Numbered from the stretch's first letter, positions 1 through 13,100 are shown. The stretch: 64,000 nucleotides of DNA from Bathymodiolus brooksi (GCA_963680875.1 OY804579.1:14647506-14711505); one strand, 5' to 3'. Notes: generated by a model not told the origin, from the sequence alone. Numbers and translations are program-made.

Positions 1-359
1 CATTCAGGGGTTGTTTTAGTGGTATGGGAACTGGAACCTCTAATGTTGAAACTAGATCTTTACTTAAAAAAGTGAACTTGAAATCTTCTTTTGACATCCT
101 GAAAATAAAATATATAAATGTATAGCTTAGCATTTGCATTAGACATTTTTAATCTAATTAAAGTGATATCATCTTTCAATCCTGACATATCAAGGACAGC
201 AGTAAGTAGTATAATTTTTCAATAATTTTGTTCCAAGACTCCAGAAAACTAGGCAGCAGCTCCTAATAATTTCGCAATGTATTTAGAGCTGTCCATCCAC
301 TAACATTTCCATCAACAAAGAGATGAAATTAACTGGAGTATTCTGGTTAACAGTTTAAT
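1..359. other. AT-rich sequence, nothing recognised
   Basis: No coding frame, RNA gene or repeat could be supported here. It directly precedes a decayed reverse-transcriptase fragment and may be more of the same element, too degraded to read. Confidence 0.4.
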
Positions 360-770
360 GTCTGATTGAATGCAACCATCTCATCAGATGGACAACTGCT
401 CACATATGACTGTCCCCTCTATCACTGTATCAACAACCAAATTGACTCAGAACTGCTGCAACAAGAGCTGTCAGCACTTGAAAAATGGACTTGCAACCAC
501 TACACCTGATATGATACAACTGTCTCATCATCATGTTCAAGATTATACAGGAGATTGTCAACATCCAGACTGAGGTAACTAGAACTGGAGACAGGGACGC
601 AAGAGACTCCAACAACCTGTACCAACCAGAGGTGCAAAAGAATGTATACAAATTATTTTTCCTTGCATAATCAGGGAGTGGAACCTCTTGGCAGCTTCAA
701 TCACTGATGCAGACAAAATGGAAGACTTCAGAAGTAGGCTCTATGACATGTTCGCAGCCCTTTACTCGTA
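360..770 (+). pseudogene. Decayed non-LTR retrotransposon RT, C-terminal part
   Basis: Pieces in different forward frames resemble the end of a LINE reverse transcriptase. One piece reads QIDSELLQQELSALEKWT, like the stretch after the RT palm where a 'LQxDLxxLxxWE' motif is usual. A second reads FKIIQEIVNIQTE. A third reads EWNLLAASITDADKMEDFRS, like the common LINE ending 'WNxLPxxxxxAxsxxxFKxxL'. Stops and frameshifts separate them, so the copy is dead. No endonuclease part is visible. The clade is not determined, and the call rests on motif resemblance only. Confidence 0.55.
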
Positions 771-776
771 TTAGAG

Positions 777-1142
777 TAAGTGAGTGGTTGTTGCTGAACA
801 CCAATTCAGCAATTTTTCAGCTATATCATGGTGAGAACAAGTGAATTTTCAATGAAATGATGTTGAAGTCGGCTTTGTAATAGACCAACATGCTTAGTTG
901 GATTTTTATAGAGCTAGCTCACTCACTGAAACAACAGTCCATGGATAGACATGTCGCCCCACTGGGACACATTATCTTGATTCCGAGCCAACCAGTCTTT
1001 CTTCTTTCTCCTTAATGCTGCATGCTTAGTGGAGAAGAAACAAATACCAATTTTTTAGTCTTTGGTTTGACCCCATCTGAGCTCGAACCCACAATCTACC
1101 ACACTTGAGGTGATCACGCTAACCATTACACCACCGATGCGG
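777..1142 (-). mobile_element. tRNA-derived SINE, family 1, antisense copy
   Basis: Read on the minus strand this begins with a tRNA-like head: an A-box-like TGGTGTAATGGTTAGCGTG and a B-box-like GGGTTCGAGCTC. A body follows with CTTAATGCTGCATGCTTAG (plus-strand reading), and the tail is ATGATATAGCTGAAAAATTG. The same element occurs in plus orientation at about 40045-40410 and 50403-50745, which sets its limits. Family 1 is about 365 bp long. It has no coding capacity and would need a LINE partner to move. Confidence 0.8.
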
Positions 1143-1612
1143 TAAAACTTGCATTAGAGACAGAACAATGTACATGTGTATGTAGATGTAGTTTTAACAC
1201 TGTATGTAATTCTAGCCAGAACTTTTATCTGTACATTTAGCCAAGGGGACCTGTCTATTCCCGAGGACATGTGTGGTTTTTACAAAGGACACAGTCACTC
1301 AGTCATGACTATTTTCCTAAACTTGGAGAAAGAAGCCAATGACAATTCTGGGTAGAGATAATAGCAAGACAATCCAACTTTAATAATCAACACAAAAACA
1401 CAATTCATTTTATATGATTTGGTCAGTAAAGATTAAGGAGGCACATGCAACAAACTTAGTCCTCTAGCATAAATGTGTGAGGGTTTTTTCATTCTAAGCA
1501 CTTTTTTTCCACAATATGAAAGTTTATCAATAAAAGATCCTAGTCGATGCAATTGCACTATCAATGTATCTTCACTATTAATGTATATAAAATGAAGGTA
1601 CATGTACCTGGA
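1143..1612. other. Unique AT-rich sequence
   Basis: Between the SINE and the TIR-like element. No frame longer than short random ORFs and no repeat was identified. Confidence 0.4.
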
Positions 1613-2494
1613 TCAAATCGCCCCACTGCAAAATCACCCCCACATTATTCAAAATCACCCCAACATTTAAAAAAAATAATGATAGTTATTATTATTATTA
1701 TTAGTTTTGACAACGAAAAAATTACAGTACCGGTACATGTAATCGAAAACATTGTTTAATTTTTGCTTAACATTTATTTCTGACGTATAATGACGTGTTG
1801 TATCACTTGTGAATGTATGTTGTGTTTATATACTGATAAACTTAATGGTTTATGGCAATAAAGAATTGAATAATAAAAAGTCTGTCTGTAATACTTAATG
1901 TCTTCTTTTATTAAATGAAGCATTTCTTTGTAAAGTATAGATGCACTGTTTGTGTAATAATTAATTAGCAGTCTGATTAGTTTGTTTTGCTTTGATGTTA
2001 TTCCAATCAGAAGCACATCAAGGAGACCCAAGCCAATGATACATGTACATATTCTTAATATTGCAATAAAAACTTGTTGCGAAGCCATAAGCTTGCCCAA
2101 GCTGGTAATGAAATTATATAAACCTGCTACCATCATGACTGGCATTAAACACAATGGCCAGTGACTGCATAGACTGCAAGCAGATCGTAAGACCCTGACA
2201 AGAAGCTATACAATGTGATAGTTGTGACAAATGGCAACATAGGACATGCAGGAATCTCATTTCCAGAAATTTATACAGACAAGTAGTCAACGGTATGCAG
2301 ACATTGATATGGTTTTGCACCAGTTGTATGCCATCATGATTTTTTTAACATATATACATAAACATAGAGGGAAAAATTATTGTACATACAGTAGCTCGAT
2401 TTTAAGTTCAAATTAATTTCTTCATTATTTTAATTAATGGGGGCGATTTTGATTAATGTGGGGGGCGATTTTGATAAATGTGGGGGCGATTTGA
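1613..2494. mobile_element. Possible TIR DNA element, about 880 bp
   Basis: The left end (about 1613-1670) starts TCAAATCGCCCC and holds three spaced C-runs of the form AAAATCACCCC. The right end (about 2440-2494) holds three matching G-runs such as GGGGGCGATTTTGAT and closes GGGGCGATTTGA. The ends are therefore long imperfect inverted repeats with three sub-repeats each. CTGG lies just outside both ends and could be a target duplication, though one extra A on the left makes this uncertain. The interior carries a degenerate PHD-like finger on the plus strand. No transposase was recognised; a deletion derivative is the simplest reading. Confidence 0.5.
2166..2327 (+). pseudogene. Degenerate PHD-like zinc finger remnant
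   Basis: One forward frame reads CIDC, an in-frame stop (TGA at 2196-2198), then IQCDSCDKWQHRTC, and later LIWFCTSC. This is a Cys4-His-Cys3 spacing with the conserved Trp before the last Cys pair, as in PHD fingers. Similar fingers are attached to transposon-encoded proteins in molluscs, which would fit its position inside a TIR-bounded segment. The stop and the lack of flanking open frame mark it as broken. The 126-residue minus-strand frame over the same bases is taken as a shadow. Confidence 0.5.
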
Positions 2495-3780
2495 CTGGCA
2501 TTCTAAAATGAACATACGTGGATAGGAAAATTACATCGACGTGATTTTTTTAGGGCCTATTCAAGCCTATTCAGATTCCTGTGGTTGTGTTTTTTTTCCA
2601 GACAACAAAATAAACAAACGTTCATTTGACATTTGTTTTTCCCTATTTTCTGAATGATAAGTAATCACAATCTACGATAAGTTTGCATGGCTATGATTTA
2701 ACGTAAATAACCTTAAATTTTAAATGGTTCGTCCAATCAGACAATATTTTTGCAATTATGCCTTGTATCGAAAGTTTCGCCGCCCACTTTTATGGGCGCA
2801 GACATCTTACTTTCTAACTGCATTCTGGGATGGATTGGCCTAATTAGAATCACAGACAACCAATGTAAACTCGGTCACTAGAACATGATTGTGTGATGAT
2901 AAGCAAGGTATATGGGTATATGATGTAAAAGAAATATATCTGAATACTCTGAATCGTCATTCCAATAAATCTATCATTTTCTATCGCCAGTCATCTCAGA
3001 CATCCGCATTCCTTTGAAACAGAAATTGCGTTTCCAGGTCAAGATAAGGTCACAATGTGCAGACGTTTTGGAAAAGCCGGTTTAGTAAAATTACCACATC
3101 TGTAAAGATGTCTGCATTCATAATTTTTTACCTAGCATAGCAACACATTCCACATCAATTCTGAATTTTAATGGACATATTTGTGCTGTATATGATTGTA
3201 TTAAAGACGATATGGGTAATGTTCAAGTCTTGTGCTAAGTAAACTTTTGTCCACAATTGGTCAGAATAACATCAACATTTTCAAAAAAATGAAAATAACC
3301 AGGAACCACATCATTATTTATCTTAATTTTGATACCTTTCACCCACAAACACGCTTGTTTTCACTTACAAACTCTTTGTTTACATTAATGATCATTGTCA
3401 AAATATAAATGACATCTACCCAAGAGGAAATAAGGACAATTATGATCCTAGACAATTTTGTACCAGATGATCATGATGAGCCATTTAAAAACTCTAACCA
3501 TGCAACAACTTTTTTATTATTAAAATGGTTCATCTCTAGGCAAATAAAAGACAATTTGAATGCATGTTAAATGTTATTTGTTAAATGTATATATGTACAA
3601 AATGTACATGTGCCGACTTTAAATAAAATTTACTTGACTTTAAATGGTGTCGGTACAGTAAAACTGTCTGAGTTATATTAGGTTGTTTAAAAAACAGGGT
3701 TCCAATATATTTATATGTTGTAAGATAAAAGTTCATGCCTTAATTGTGTTATTTGTGTGTTTCTTCTTTGACAGATTATT
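2495..3780. other. Unique non-coding sequence
   Basis: No open frame above background, no recognised repeat and no RNA gene. AT-rich with poly-T and poly-A tracts. Confidence 0.45.
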
Positions 3781-3784
3781 ATGA

Positions 3785-3865
3785 TGGTCTTTATTCAAAT
3801 AGAATAGAATATATTGTTATTGCCTAATCATAGGGCCCACATGAGGCATCATTAACAATACAAAC
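3785..3865 (-). mobile_element. LINE 3'-end-like fragment, antisense
   Basis: The plus strand reads TTGTTATTGCCTAATC followed by AGGGCCCACATGAGGC. Read in reverse this resembles the 3' end of the LINE in intron 3 (GGGTCCTCTATTGGACAATA at about 36562-36581). It is short and diverged, so the call is tentative. Confidence 0.35.
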
Positions 3866-4293
3866 ATTCATGATTGATAAATGAGACATACACACACAAA
3901 AAAAAAGGACATAGTTTATATTTCTAAAAATATAAATATAATTATTATTATTTTAGTGGATCATGTTCTGGTTTGTCCCCTATATCTCAGATCCAGTGTG
4001 AAACTTTACATATGTTGCATATTCCTTAACAAGCAGTAAACCTGCTAAAAACACCAAGGGACGGTGCGGTGCTTCTGACTGCATTTTCTCACAATTATAT
4101 AGTAAATAATTATATATAATATTAAATACTTATCACATACTATATATATAAATAAAAAAATAAAAAATTAGTTAATTATTTATCTATTATTATTATTGTT
4201 ATTCATTCAAATATGTTCATCTTTATTGGGACTGTCGTAACTGTGATCATATTCTATGGTAGGATTAACGTCTACCTGTATGCAGTCTGTCCA

Positions 4294-4698
4294 TTTCACA
4301 ACAAATACAAATACTTTATTAGCACAAACTCATCAACAATAAATGGTTAAGGCTCAGAATATATGATAATACACAATAACATAATACGCATGTAGTGGAA
4401 CAAATCATAATAGTTACAATATAAAACGCTATGATAATTATAGCAAATTTTTTCTTAAATTCAAACAGTTTGATATGAAAGAGGAAGTCAATCTAAGAAT
4501 TGAATATGACTTATTATTAATCAAAAAGCTTATTTTGTTGTTAGCATTTTTATAACTTGCATTTTCAAGTATATTTGATATTTTTTCATTAAATATGTTT
4601 CTTTGAGTATTGAATTTTTTACAATGTTGGAGAAAATGTTTTTCATCTTCAATTTGATGTGTCGAATTCCTAATTATGACGAGGTGTATGCAGCACAA
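4294..4698 (-). pseudogene. LINE RT C-terminal fragment and 3' end, antisense
   Basis: On the minus strand a frame over 4438-4698 contains [19 protein letters not shown]. The intron-3 LINE has the matching [15 protein letters not shown] at its C-terminus, so both belong to the same broad group. Downstream on the minus strand an AT-rich stretch ends with AATAAAGTATTTGTATTTG, as in a LINE 3' UTR. Nothing of the RT palm is present, so this is a 5'-truncated dead insertion. Confidence 0.65.
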
Positions 4699-4872
4699 TC
4701 TTGTGGGATAAAGTTTGTCAGTAATGTGGAGCAGGAATGGCAGGACAATGGTTTTCTCTGGGTACTGTGGTTTCCTCCACCAATAAAATGGACAACAGGA
4801 TACATGTATATAACAGATATATTGTTGATATTTGCATTAAATAGCAGTAATCATAACCTTCTACAAGTTATT
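4690..4872 (+). mobile_element. SINE family 2, 3' half
   Basis: Contains GATAAAGTTTGTCAGT and GGTTTCCTCCACCA, both shared with the copy at about 39050-39300, plus a decayed tail. The tRNA-like head is missing or lost in the neighbouring LINE fragment. Confidence 0.6.
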
Positions 4873-5224
4873 GCTCCCCTGGAGTGTAGATGATTGGAGG
4901 ATAGATCACTAGTTGGATCAACTCAAAACTCATTATATTCACATACCCGTAGATCTCACAGTGACTGAGATACAGAACAGCAATAAAAGTGCTGTTTCTA
5001 GGTTTGATGCATTTTCTTTCCATGTTCACTTGGATTAACATTCTATCATTTTAATATGTAAGACTAGGTTTTAAAAGATCCATGTCAGACATCAAGTTTT
5101 ATTTATTTGGCCCTCCATTGTAAAGAACAATGTTTTGATGTCTTGGCAACTCTCACAATTGCAAGAATGTCCTGGCCTTATTAGCAAGTCACATGAATGT
5201 CCAAGTCACATAAATCCCATTAAT
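4873..5224. other. Unique sequence before the 30-bp array
   Basis: AT-rich, no recognised gene or repeat. Starter copies of the 30-bp repeat are faintly visible towards the end. Confidence 0.4.
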
Positions 5225-5810
5225 GTCACAAATTACGTTGATGTCCTGGCTACATTCACAAATCACATTGATGTCCTGGCTACATTCACAAATCACATTG
5301 ATGTCCTGGCTACATTCACAAATCACATTGATGTCCTGGCTACATTCACAAATCACATTGATGTCCTGTCTACATTCACAAATCACATTGATGTCCTGTC
5401 TACATTCACAAATCACATTGATGTCCTGGCTACATTCACAAATCACATTAATGTCCTGGTCACATTCACAAATCACATTGATGTCCTTGCTACATTCACA
5501 AATCACTTTAATGTTCTGTCAATAATAATAGCTTTCTCAAATCACAATTATGTCCTGACAACTCTTACAAATCACATGAATTGCTTGTCAATTCTCACAA
5601 ATTGTAATTTTCACAAATCACATTTATGTCCTGACAACTTTCATGAATCACACAAATATTCTGTCAACTATCACAAATCACATTTATGTCCTGACAACTT
5701 TCACAAATCATATTACACTGAAGTCCTGACAACTTTCACTAATCACATTTATGTCCTGACAACTTCACAAATCACATTGATGTCTTAATAACTTTCACAA
5801 ATCACATTGA
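5225..5810. repeat. 30-bp minisatellite, about 20 copies
   Basis: The unit is built on ATTCACAAATCACATTGATG and TCCTGGCTAC. About nine copies at 5240-5510 are nearly identical; those to the right diverge, with TTTATGTCCTGACAAC variants. Because 30 is a multiple of three, frames of 100-217 residues run through it on both strands; these are repeat translations and not supported as genes. It lies just upstream of the inferred exon 1 acceptor of the nuclear receptor gene, so it is probably in a 5' intron. Confidence 0.9.
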
Positions 5811-5920
5811 TATCAAAGCAATGATACTTGTTACATTGATGGCATTACAACTATTATGATACATATGTTCTGTTTACATGTTTGACAATATATAGTTGTA
5901 ACTGAGACAGTATATTTATA

Positions 5921-5984
5921 ATTTATTTTAGAGTCTTAGTGATAATGGAAATCAAGATGGTATACATGTGCTATAATTAGATTA
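5921..5984 (+). promoter_or_regulatory. Inferred 3' splice site and 5' UTR of exon 1
   Basis: TTTATTTTAG ends at 5931 and could be the acceptor of an upstream untranslated exon. Between it and the ATG at 5985 the coding frame has three consecutive stops (TAG TGA TAA), so translation cannot start further upstream in this exon. No promoter was identified; the transcription start is presumably upstream or outside the window. Confidence 0.5.
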
Positions 5985-7182
5985 ATGATGGATAACAATG
6001 AAAAGCACGAATCACTTCAAGATAAAATACCGTCTTTTGTAAATGATGAAATCAAGGATCACAGTGTAAGAGGGGAGGATAATGACAGACTGTTGAACAA
6101 TTTACCATCTATAATTGGAGAAAAACGACATGAAAAATTACCGACAGAATATATTTTGTCTCAGATAAAAAAAGAATATATACCCCAAGATGAACAGGTT
6201 GAGCCCACTAACATACCTTCCATTGTATCAGACAATATGTTTGCTAAGTGTGACTGGGATAGACATAGATTCAGATTTTACACAGAAAATGATAATTATA
6301 ACAGAAGTGATCAAGAAAGACAAGAAAATGTCAGGAAAGGAGGCATAAATGATATCTATGATTTTCAAAACGACGAAAAGCAAAAACTAAAAACTCAAAA
6401 TAGACGACACTCTTTCAACAAGAAATTAAACAGATGTATTCCTACTTCATTGGCTGGACATACTGGTTCTCAGTCTGATACTAACAGGACCTCATCTAGT
6501 TCAGATCAAAGTATGACTAATGTGCATATTAAAAGAATTCTAGGGAGTGGGCACCCTATTAAACTTCCTCTTACATTACCTGGTAGTGTTGATAACAATA
6601 CAAATTTACATGGGCTTTCAAATGATATCAATAAAATTGTGCATAGTGAAGAATCGGACAAATTAATAGAATCTCATTCTGTTCGATCTCTTGAGCAAGA
6701 AATAATTGCAGAAATGATTAAAGGAAGGAGTTTTGTTGGTAGCAGGGGAGATAATTCATATTCAAGTAATCAGTCAACCAGCAAATCAAACAATCAGAGT
6801 ATGACACAAAGAGAAGATAACTCATACATTCATGATCATATGGACAACATATCAAGAAATCAAAGACTTAAACAAAGGGAAGACAACCCATTCTTAAATG
6901 ACAATGTTACAAACAGATCAATAAATCAGAATATGTCACAGAGAGATTTTTCAGAAAATATGAAACTTGATAAAGGTATTCCTTTAAACAAAGGTTTACA
7001 GAATATGCCATTTAATTTCATGGAATCTAGCACATTGAACAATAATTTAGGGTTTTCTAATAAACAAATCAACAATGACGACCAGACACATAGTGATGAT
7101 GGCAGACTGGTCAGTATTCCACAAACTGTTAACGCTGATGATGATACTGAATCAGGACTTCAGATAGTTACAGCATCTAACA
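5985..7182 (+). CDS. Nuclear receptor exon 1: start and A/B region
   Basis: Residues 1-399 plus one base. It opens with two adjacent ATGs ([10 protein letters not shown]); the first is chosen because three in-frame stops lie just upstream. The product is hydrophilic, rich in Asn, Ser, Asp and Gln and probably disordered. Around residues 270-325 three degenerate copies of an NQxxxQRED motif recur every 22-23 residues. The donor is AACA|GTAAGT at 7183; the leftover base A joins AT of exon 2 to make an Asn codon, which confirms the junction. If read through, the frame stops after SKS. Confidence 0.88.
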
Positions 7183-10100
7183 GTAAGTCATAATAAGATA
7201 GTTACAACATCTAACAGTAAGTCATAATAAGATAGTTACAACATCTAACAGTAAGTCATAATAAGATAGTTACAACACCTAACAGTAAGTCAAAGTGTAG
7301 CTTTCAGGAGTGGGGCTGTGTTCTGTAGACAAATTCTTCTTTTATTCACTTCTAAATTATTCAATTAAACATGTTTTATGAAAAAGAAATACAATATTGA
7401 ATCAGTTGTATGAGTTTTAGTTTTAAATCACAGATGTAAAACTAAATAAGCATCTTGAAATTATTAATACAGTAGTTCAAAGTTTGAAATGATCACAAGT
7501 TCAATATTTTAGAAAGACTTTTGACAAGTGCTGTGTTTCTACGATGTTTTCACTTTGTGATGCCAAAAAGGTTGTGTGATGTGAGATGCATGAATCTTAC
7601 ACTGGTATCTTGCATTAAATATGCTTGTTTTACATGTACAATCCTATGAGAAAAATTAAACTAAAACCTTCTACAAATGGACGAAATATTTGCTTTGAGT
7701 TACCCATGGAAACAACTGTCAAGTCTGAGATAATGAGAGTTGACTGTATTTAAATATAGTAAAGCATGTCAGAAAAATTAGTATTGAAAACTGAGATAGT
7801 TAAAAATTTGCCTAAATTCCATAGATGTATTTTACTTCAATATATTTTGATGTGCGACACTAGTGTATATACAAAAAAGATCTGCAGGACTTTTAATTTC
7901 AACTGCTTTTCAAACCTTAAGTAGCTGTAAACAAATGGTTAAAACAAATATACAGAAATAAAATAATTTGAACTGTTTCAGATGTTCCAAGGAAACCAAC
8001 CTACAGCAGTACGACGTTGAAATGTTTAGTGTGTGGTGATAGATCCTCTGGTATACATTATGGTGTGTTAGCATGTGAAGGGTGTAAGGTGAGTATTTTG
8101 ATCCTCTGGTATACATTATGATGTGTTAGCATGTGAAGGGTGTAAGGTGAGTATTTTGATCCTCTGGTATACATTATGGTGTGTTAGCATGTGAAGGGTG
8201 TAAGGTGAGTATTTTGATCCTCTGGTGTACATTATGATGTGTTAGCATGTGAAGGCTGTAAGGTGAGTATTTTGATCCTCTGGTTTACATTATGGTGTGT
8301 TAGCATGTGAGGGCTGTAAGGTGAGTATTTTGATCCTCTGGTGTACATTATAATGTGTTAGCATGTGAAGGGTGTAAGGTGAGTATTTTGATCCTCTGGT
8401 ATACATTATGGTGTGTTAGCATGTGAAGGGTGTAAGGTGAGTATTTTGATCTTCTGGTGTACATTATGGTGTGTTAGCATGTGAAAGGTGTAAGGTGAGT
8501 ATTTTGATCTTCTGGTGTACATTATGATGTGTTAGCATGTGAAAGGTGTAAGGTGAGTATTTTGATCCTCTGGTATACATTATGATGTGTTAGCATGTGA
8601 AGGCTGTAAGGTGAGTATCTTGTTCCTCTGGTATACATTATGATGTGTTAGCATGTGAAGGGTGTAAGGTGAGTATTTTGATCCTCTGGTATACATTATG
8701 ATGTGTTAGCATGTGAAGGTTGTAAGGTGAGTATTTTGATCCTCTGGTATACATTATGGTGTGTTAGCATGTGAAAGGTGTAAGGTGAGTATTTTGATCT
8801 TCTGGTGTACATTATGATGTGTTAGCATGTGAAGGGTGTAAGGTGAGTATTTTGATCTTCTGGTGTACATTATGATGTGTTAGCATGTGAAAGGTGTAAG
8901 GTGAGTATTTTGATCTTCTGGTGTACATTATGATGTGTTAGCATGTGAAAGGTGTAAGGTGAGTATTTTGATCCTCTGGTATACATTATGATGTGTTAGC
9001 ATGTGAAGGGTGTAAGGTGAGTATTTTGATCCTCTGGTATACATTATGATGTGTTAGCATGTGAAGGGTGTAAGGTGAGTATTTTGATCCTCTGGTATAC
9101 ATTATGATGTGTTAGCATGTGAAGGGTATAAGGTGAGTATTTTGATCCTCTGGTATACATTATGATGTGTTAGCATGTGAAGGGTGTAAGGTGAGTATTT
9201 TGATCTTCTGGTGTACATTATGATGTGTTAGCATGTGAAGGGTGTAAGGTGAGTATTTTGATCTTCTGGTGTACATTATGATGTGTTAGCATGTGAAGGG
9301 TGTAAGGTGAGTATTTTGATCCTCTGGTATACATTATGATGTGTTAGCATGTGAAGGGTGTAAGGTGAGTATTTTGATCTTCTGGTGTACATTATGATGT
9401 GGTAGCATGTGAAGGGTGTAAGGTGAGTATTTTGATCTTCTGGTGTACATTATGGTGTGTTAGCATGTGAAGGGTGTAAGGTGAGTATTTTGATCCTCTG
9501 GTATACATTATGGTGTGTTAGCATGTGAAAGGTGTAAGGTGAGTATTTTGATCTTCTGGTGTACATTATGATGTGTTAGCATGTGAAGGGTGTAAGATGA
9601 GTATTTTGATCTTCTGGTGTACATTATGATGTGTTAGCATGTGAAAGGTGTAAGGTGAGTATTTTGATCTTCTGGTGTACATTATGATGTGTTAGCATGT
9701 GAAAGGTGTAAGGTGAGTATTTTGATCCTCTGGTATACATTATGATGTGTTAGCATGTGAAGGCTGTAAGGTGAGTATTTTGATCCTCCGGTATACATTA
9801 TGATGTGTTAGCATGTGAAGGGTGTAAGGTGAGTATTTTGATCCTCTGGTATACATTATGATGTGTTAGCATGTGAAGGGTATAAGGTGAGTATTTTGAT
9901 CCTCTGGTATACATTATGATGTGTTAGCATGTGAAGGGTGTAAGGTGAGTATTTTGATCTTCTGGTGTACATTATGATGTGTTAGCATGTGAAGGGTGTA
10001 AGGTGAGTATTTTGATCTTCTGGTGTACATTATGATGTGTTAGCATGTGAAGGGTGTAAGGTGAGTATTTTGATCCTCTGGTATACATTATAATGTGTTA

Positions 10101-13100
10101 GCATGTGAAGGGTGTAAGGTGAGTATTTTGATCTTCTGGTGTACATTATGATGTGTTAGCATGTGAAGGGTGTAAGGTGAGTATTTTGATCTTCTGGTGT
10201 ACATTATGATGTGTTAGCATGTGAAGGGTGTAAGGTGAGTATTTTGATCTTCTGGTGTACATTATGATGTGTTAGCATGTGAAGGGTGTAAGGTGAGTAT
10301 TTTGATCCTCTGGTATACATTATGGTGTGTTAGCATGTGAAGGGTGTAAGGTGAGTATTTTGATCCTCTGGTATACATTATGGTGTGTTAGCATGTGAAA
10401 GGTGTAAGGTGAGTATTTTGATCTTCTGGTGTACATTATGATGTGTTAGCATGTGAAGGGTATAAGGTGAGTATTTTGATCTTCTGGTGTACATTATAGT
10501 GTGTTAGCATGTGAAGGTTGTAAGGTGAGTATTTTGATCTTCTGGTGTACATTATGATGTGTTAGCATGTGAAGGGTGTAAGGTGAGTATTTTGATCTTC
10601 TGGTGTACATTATGATGTGTTAGCATGTGCAAGTGTAAGGTGAGTATTTTGATCTTCTGGTGTACATTATGATGTGTTAGCATGTGAAGGGTGTAAGGTG
10701 AGTATTTTGATCTTCTGGTGTACATTATGATGTGTTAGCATGTGAAGGGTGTAAGGTGAGTATTTTGATCCTCTGGTATACATTATGGTGTGTTAGCATG
10801 TGAAGGGTGTAAGGTGAGTATTTTGATCCTCTGGTATACATTATGGTGTGTTAGCATGTGAAAGGTGTAAGGTGAGTATTTTGATCTTCTGGTGTACATT
10901 ATGATGTGTTAGCATGTGAAGGGTGTAAGGTGAGTATTTTGATCTTCTGGTGTACATTATGATGTGTTAGCATGTGAAAGGTGTAAGGTGAGTATTTTGA
11001 TCTTCTGGTGTACATTATGATGTGTTAGCATGTGAAAGGTGTAAGGTGAGTATTTTGATCCTCTGGTATACATTATGATGTGTTAGCATGTGAAGGGTGT
11101 AAGGTGAGTATTTTGATCCTCTGGTATACATTATGATGTGTTAGCATGTGAAGGGTGTAAGGTGAGTATTTTGATCCTCTGGTATACATTATGATGTGTT
11201 AGCATGTGAAGGGTATAAGGTGAGTATTTTGATCCTCTGGTATACATTATGATGTGTTAGCATGTGAAGGGTGTAAGGTGAGTATTTTGATCTTCTGGTG
11301 TACATTATGATGTGTTAGCATGTGAAGGGTGTAAGGTGAGTATTTTGATCTTCTGGTGTACATTATGATGTGTTAGCATGTGAAGGGTGTAAGGTGAGTA
11401 TTTTGATCCTCTGGTATACATTATGATGTGTTAGCATGTGAAGGGTGTAAGGTGAGTATTTTGATCTTCTGGTGTACATTATGATGTGGTAGCATGTGAA
11501 GGGTGTAAGGTGAGTATTTTGATCTTCTGGTGTACATTATGGTGTGTTAGCATGTGAAGGGTGTAAGGTGAGTATTTTGATCCTCTGGTATACATTATGG
11601 TGTGTTAGCATGTGAAAGGTGTAAGGTGAGTATTTTGATCTTCTGGTGTACATTATGATGTGTTAGCATGTGAAGGGTGTAAGATGAGTATTTTGATCTT
11701 CTGGTGTACATTATGATGTGTTAGCATGTGAAGGGTGTAAGGTGAGTATTTTGATCCTCTGGTATACATTATGATGTGTTAGCATGTGAAGGGTGTAAGG
11801 TGAGTATTTTGATCTTCTGGTGTACATTATGATGTGTTAGCATGTGAAGGGTGTAAGGTGAGTATTTTGATCTTCTGGTGTACATTATGATGTGTTAGCA
11901 TGTGAAGGGTGTAAGGTGAGTATTTTGATCTTCTGGTGTACATTATGATGTGTTAGCATGTGAAGGGTGTAAGGTGAGTATTTTGATCCTCTGGTATACA
12001 TTATGGTGTGTTAGCATGTGAAGGGTGTAAGGTGAGTATTTTGATCCTCTGGTATACATTATGGTGTGTTAGCATGTGAAAGGTGTAAGGTGAGTATTTT
12101 GATCTTCTGGTGTACATTATGATGTGTTAGCATGTGAAGGGTATAAGGTGAGTATTTTGATCTTCTGGTGTACATTATAGTGTGTTAGCATGTGAAGGTT
12201 GTAAGGTGAGTATTTTGATCTTCTGGTGTACATTATGATGTGTTAGCATGTGAAGGGTGTAAGGTGAGTATTTTGATCTTCTGGTGTACATTATGATGTG
12301 TTAGCATGTGCAAGTGTAAGGTGAGTATTTTGATCTTCTGGTGTACATTATGATGTGTTAGCATGTGAAGGGTGTAAGGTGAGTATTTTGATCTTCTGGT
12401 GTACATTATGATGTGTTAGCATGTGAAGGGTGTAAGGTGAGTATTTTGATCCTCTGGTATACATTATGGTGTGTTAGCATGTGAAGGGTGTAAGGTGAGT
12501 ATTTTGATCCTCTGGTATACATTATGGTGTGTTAGCATGTGAAAGGTGTAAGGTGAGTATTTTGATCTTCTGGTGTACATTATGATGTGTTAGCATGTGA
12601 AGGGTGTAAGGTGAGTATTTTGATCTTCTGGTGTACATTATGATGTGTTAGCATGTGAAAGGTGTAAGGTGAGTATTTTGATCTTCTGGTGTACATTATG
12701 ATGTGTTAGCATGTGAAAGGTGTAAGGTGAGTATTTTGATCCTCTGGTATACATTATGATGTGTTAGCATGTGAAGGGTGTAAGGTGAGTATTTTGATCC
12801 TCTGGTATACATTATGATGTGTTAGCATGTGAAGGGTGTAAGGTGAGTATTTTGATCCTCTGGTATACATTATGATGTGTTAGCATGTGAAGGGTATAAG
12901 GTGAGTATTTTGATCCTCTGGTATACATTATGATGTGTTAGCATGTGAAGGGTGTAAGGTGAGTATTTTGATCTTCTGGTGTACATTATGATGTGTTAGC
13001 ATGTGAAGGGTGTAAGGTGAGTATTTTGATCTTCTGGTGTACATTATGATGTGTTAGCATGTGAAGGGTGTAAGGTGAGTATTTTGATCCTCTGGTATAC

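Noticed and set aside
1774..2154. 126-residue minus-strand frame as a membrane protein gene
   Set aside because: Hydrophobic and open, but inside a TIR-bounded segment with a plus-strand PHD remnant next to it; no domain recognised.
5135..5788. 217-residue frame (DVLATFTNHI repeats)
   Set aside because: Translation of the 30-bp minisatellite, with equally open frames in other registers.
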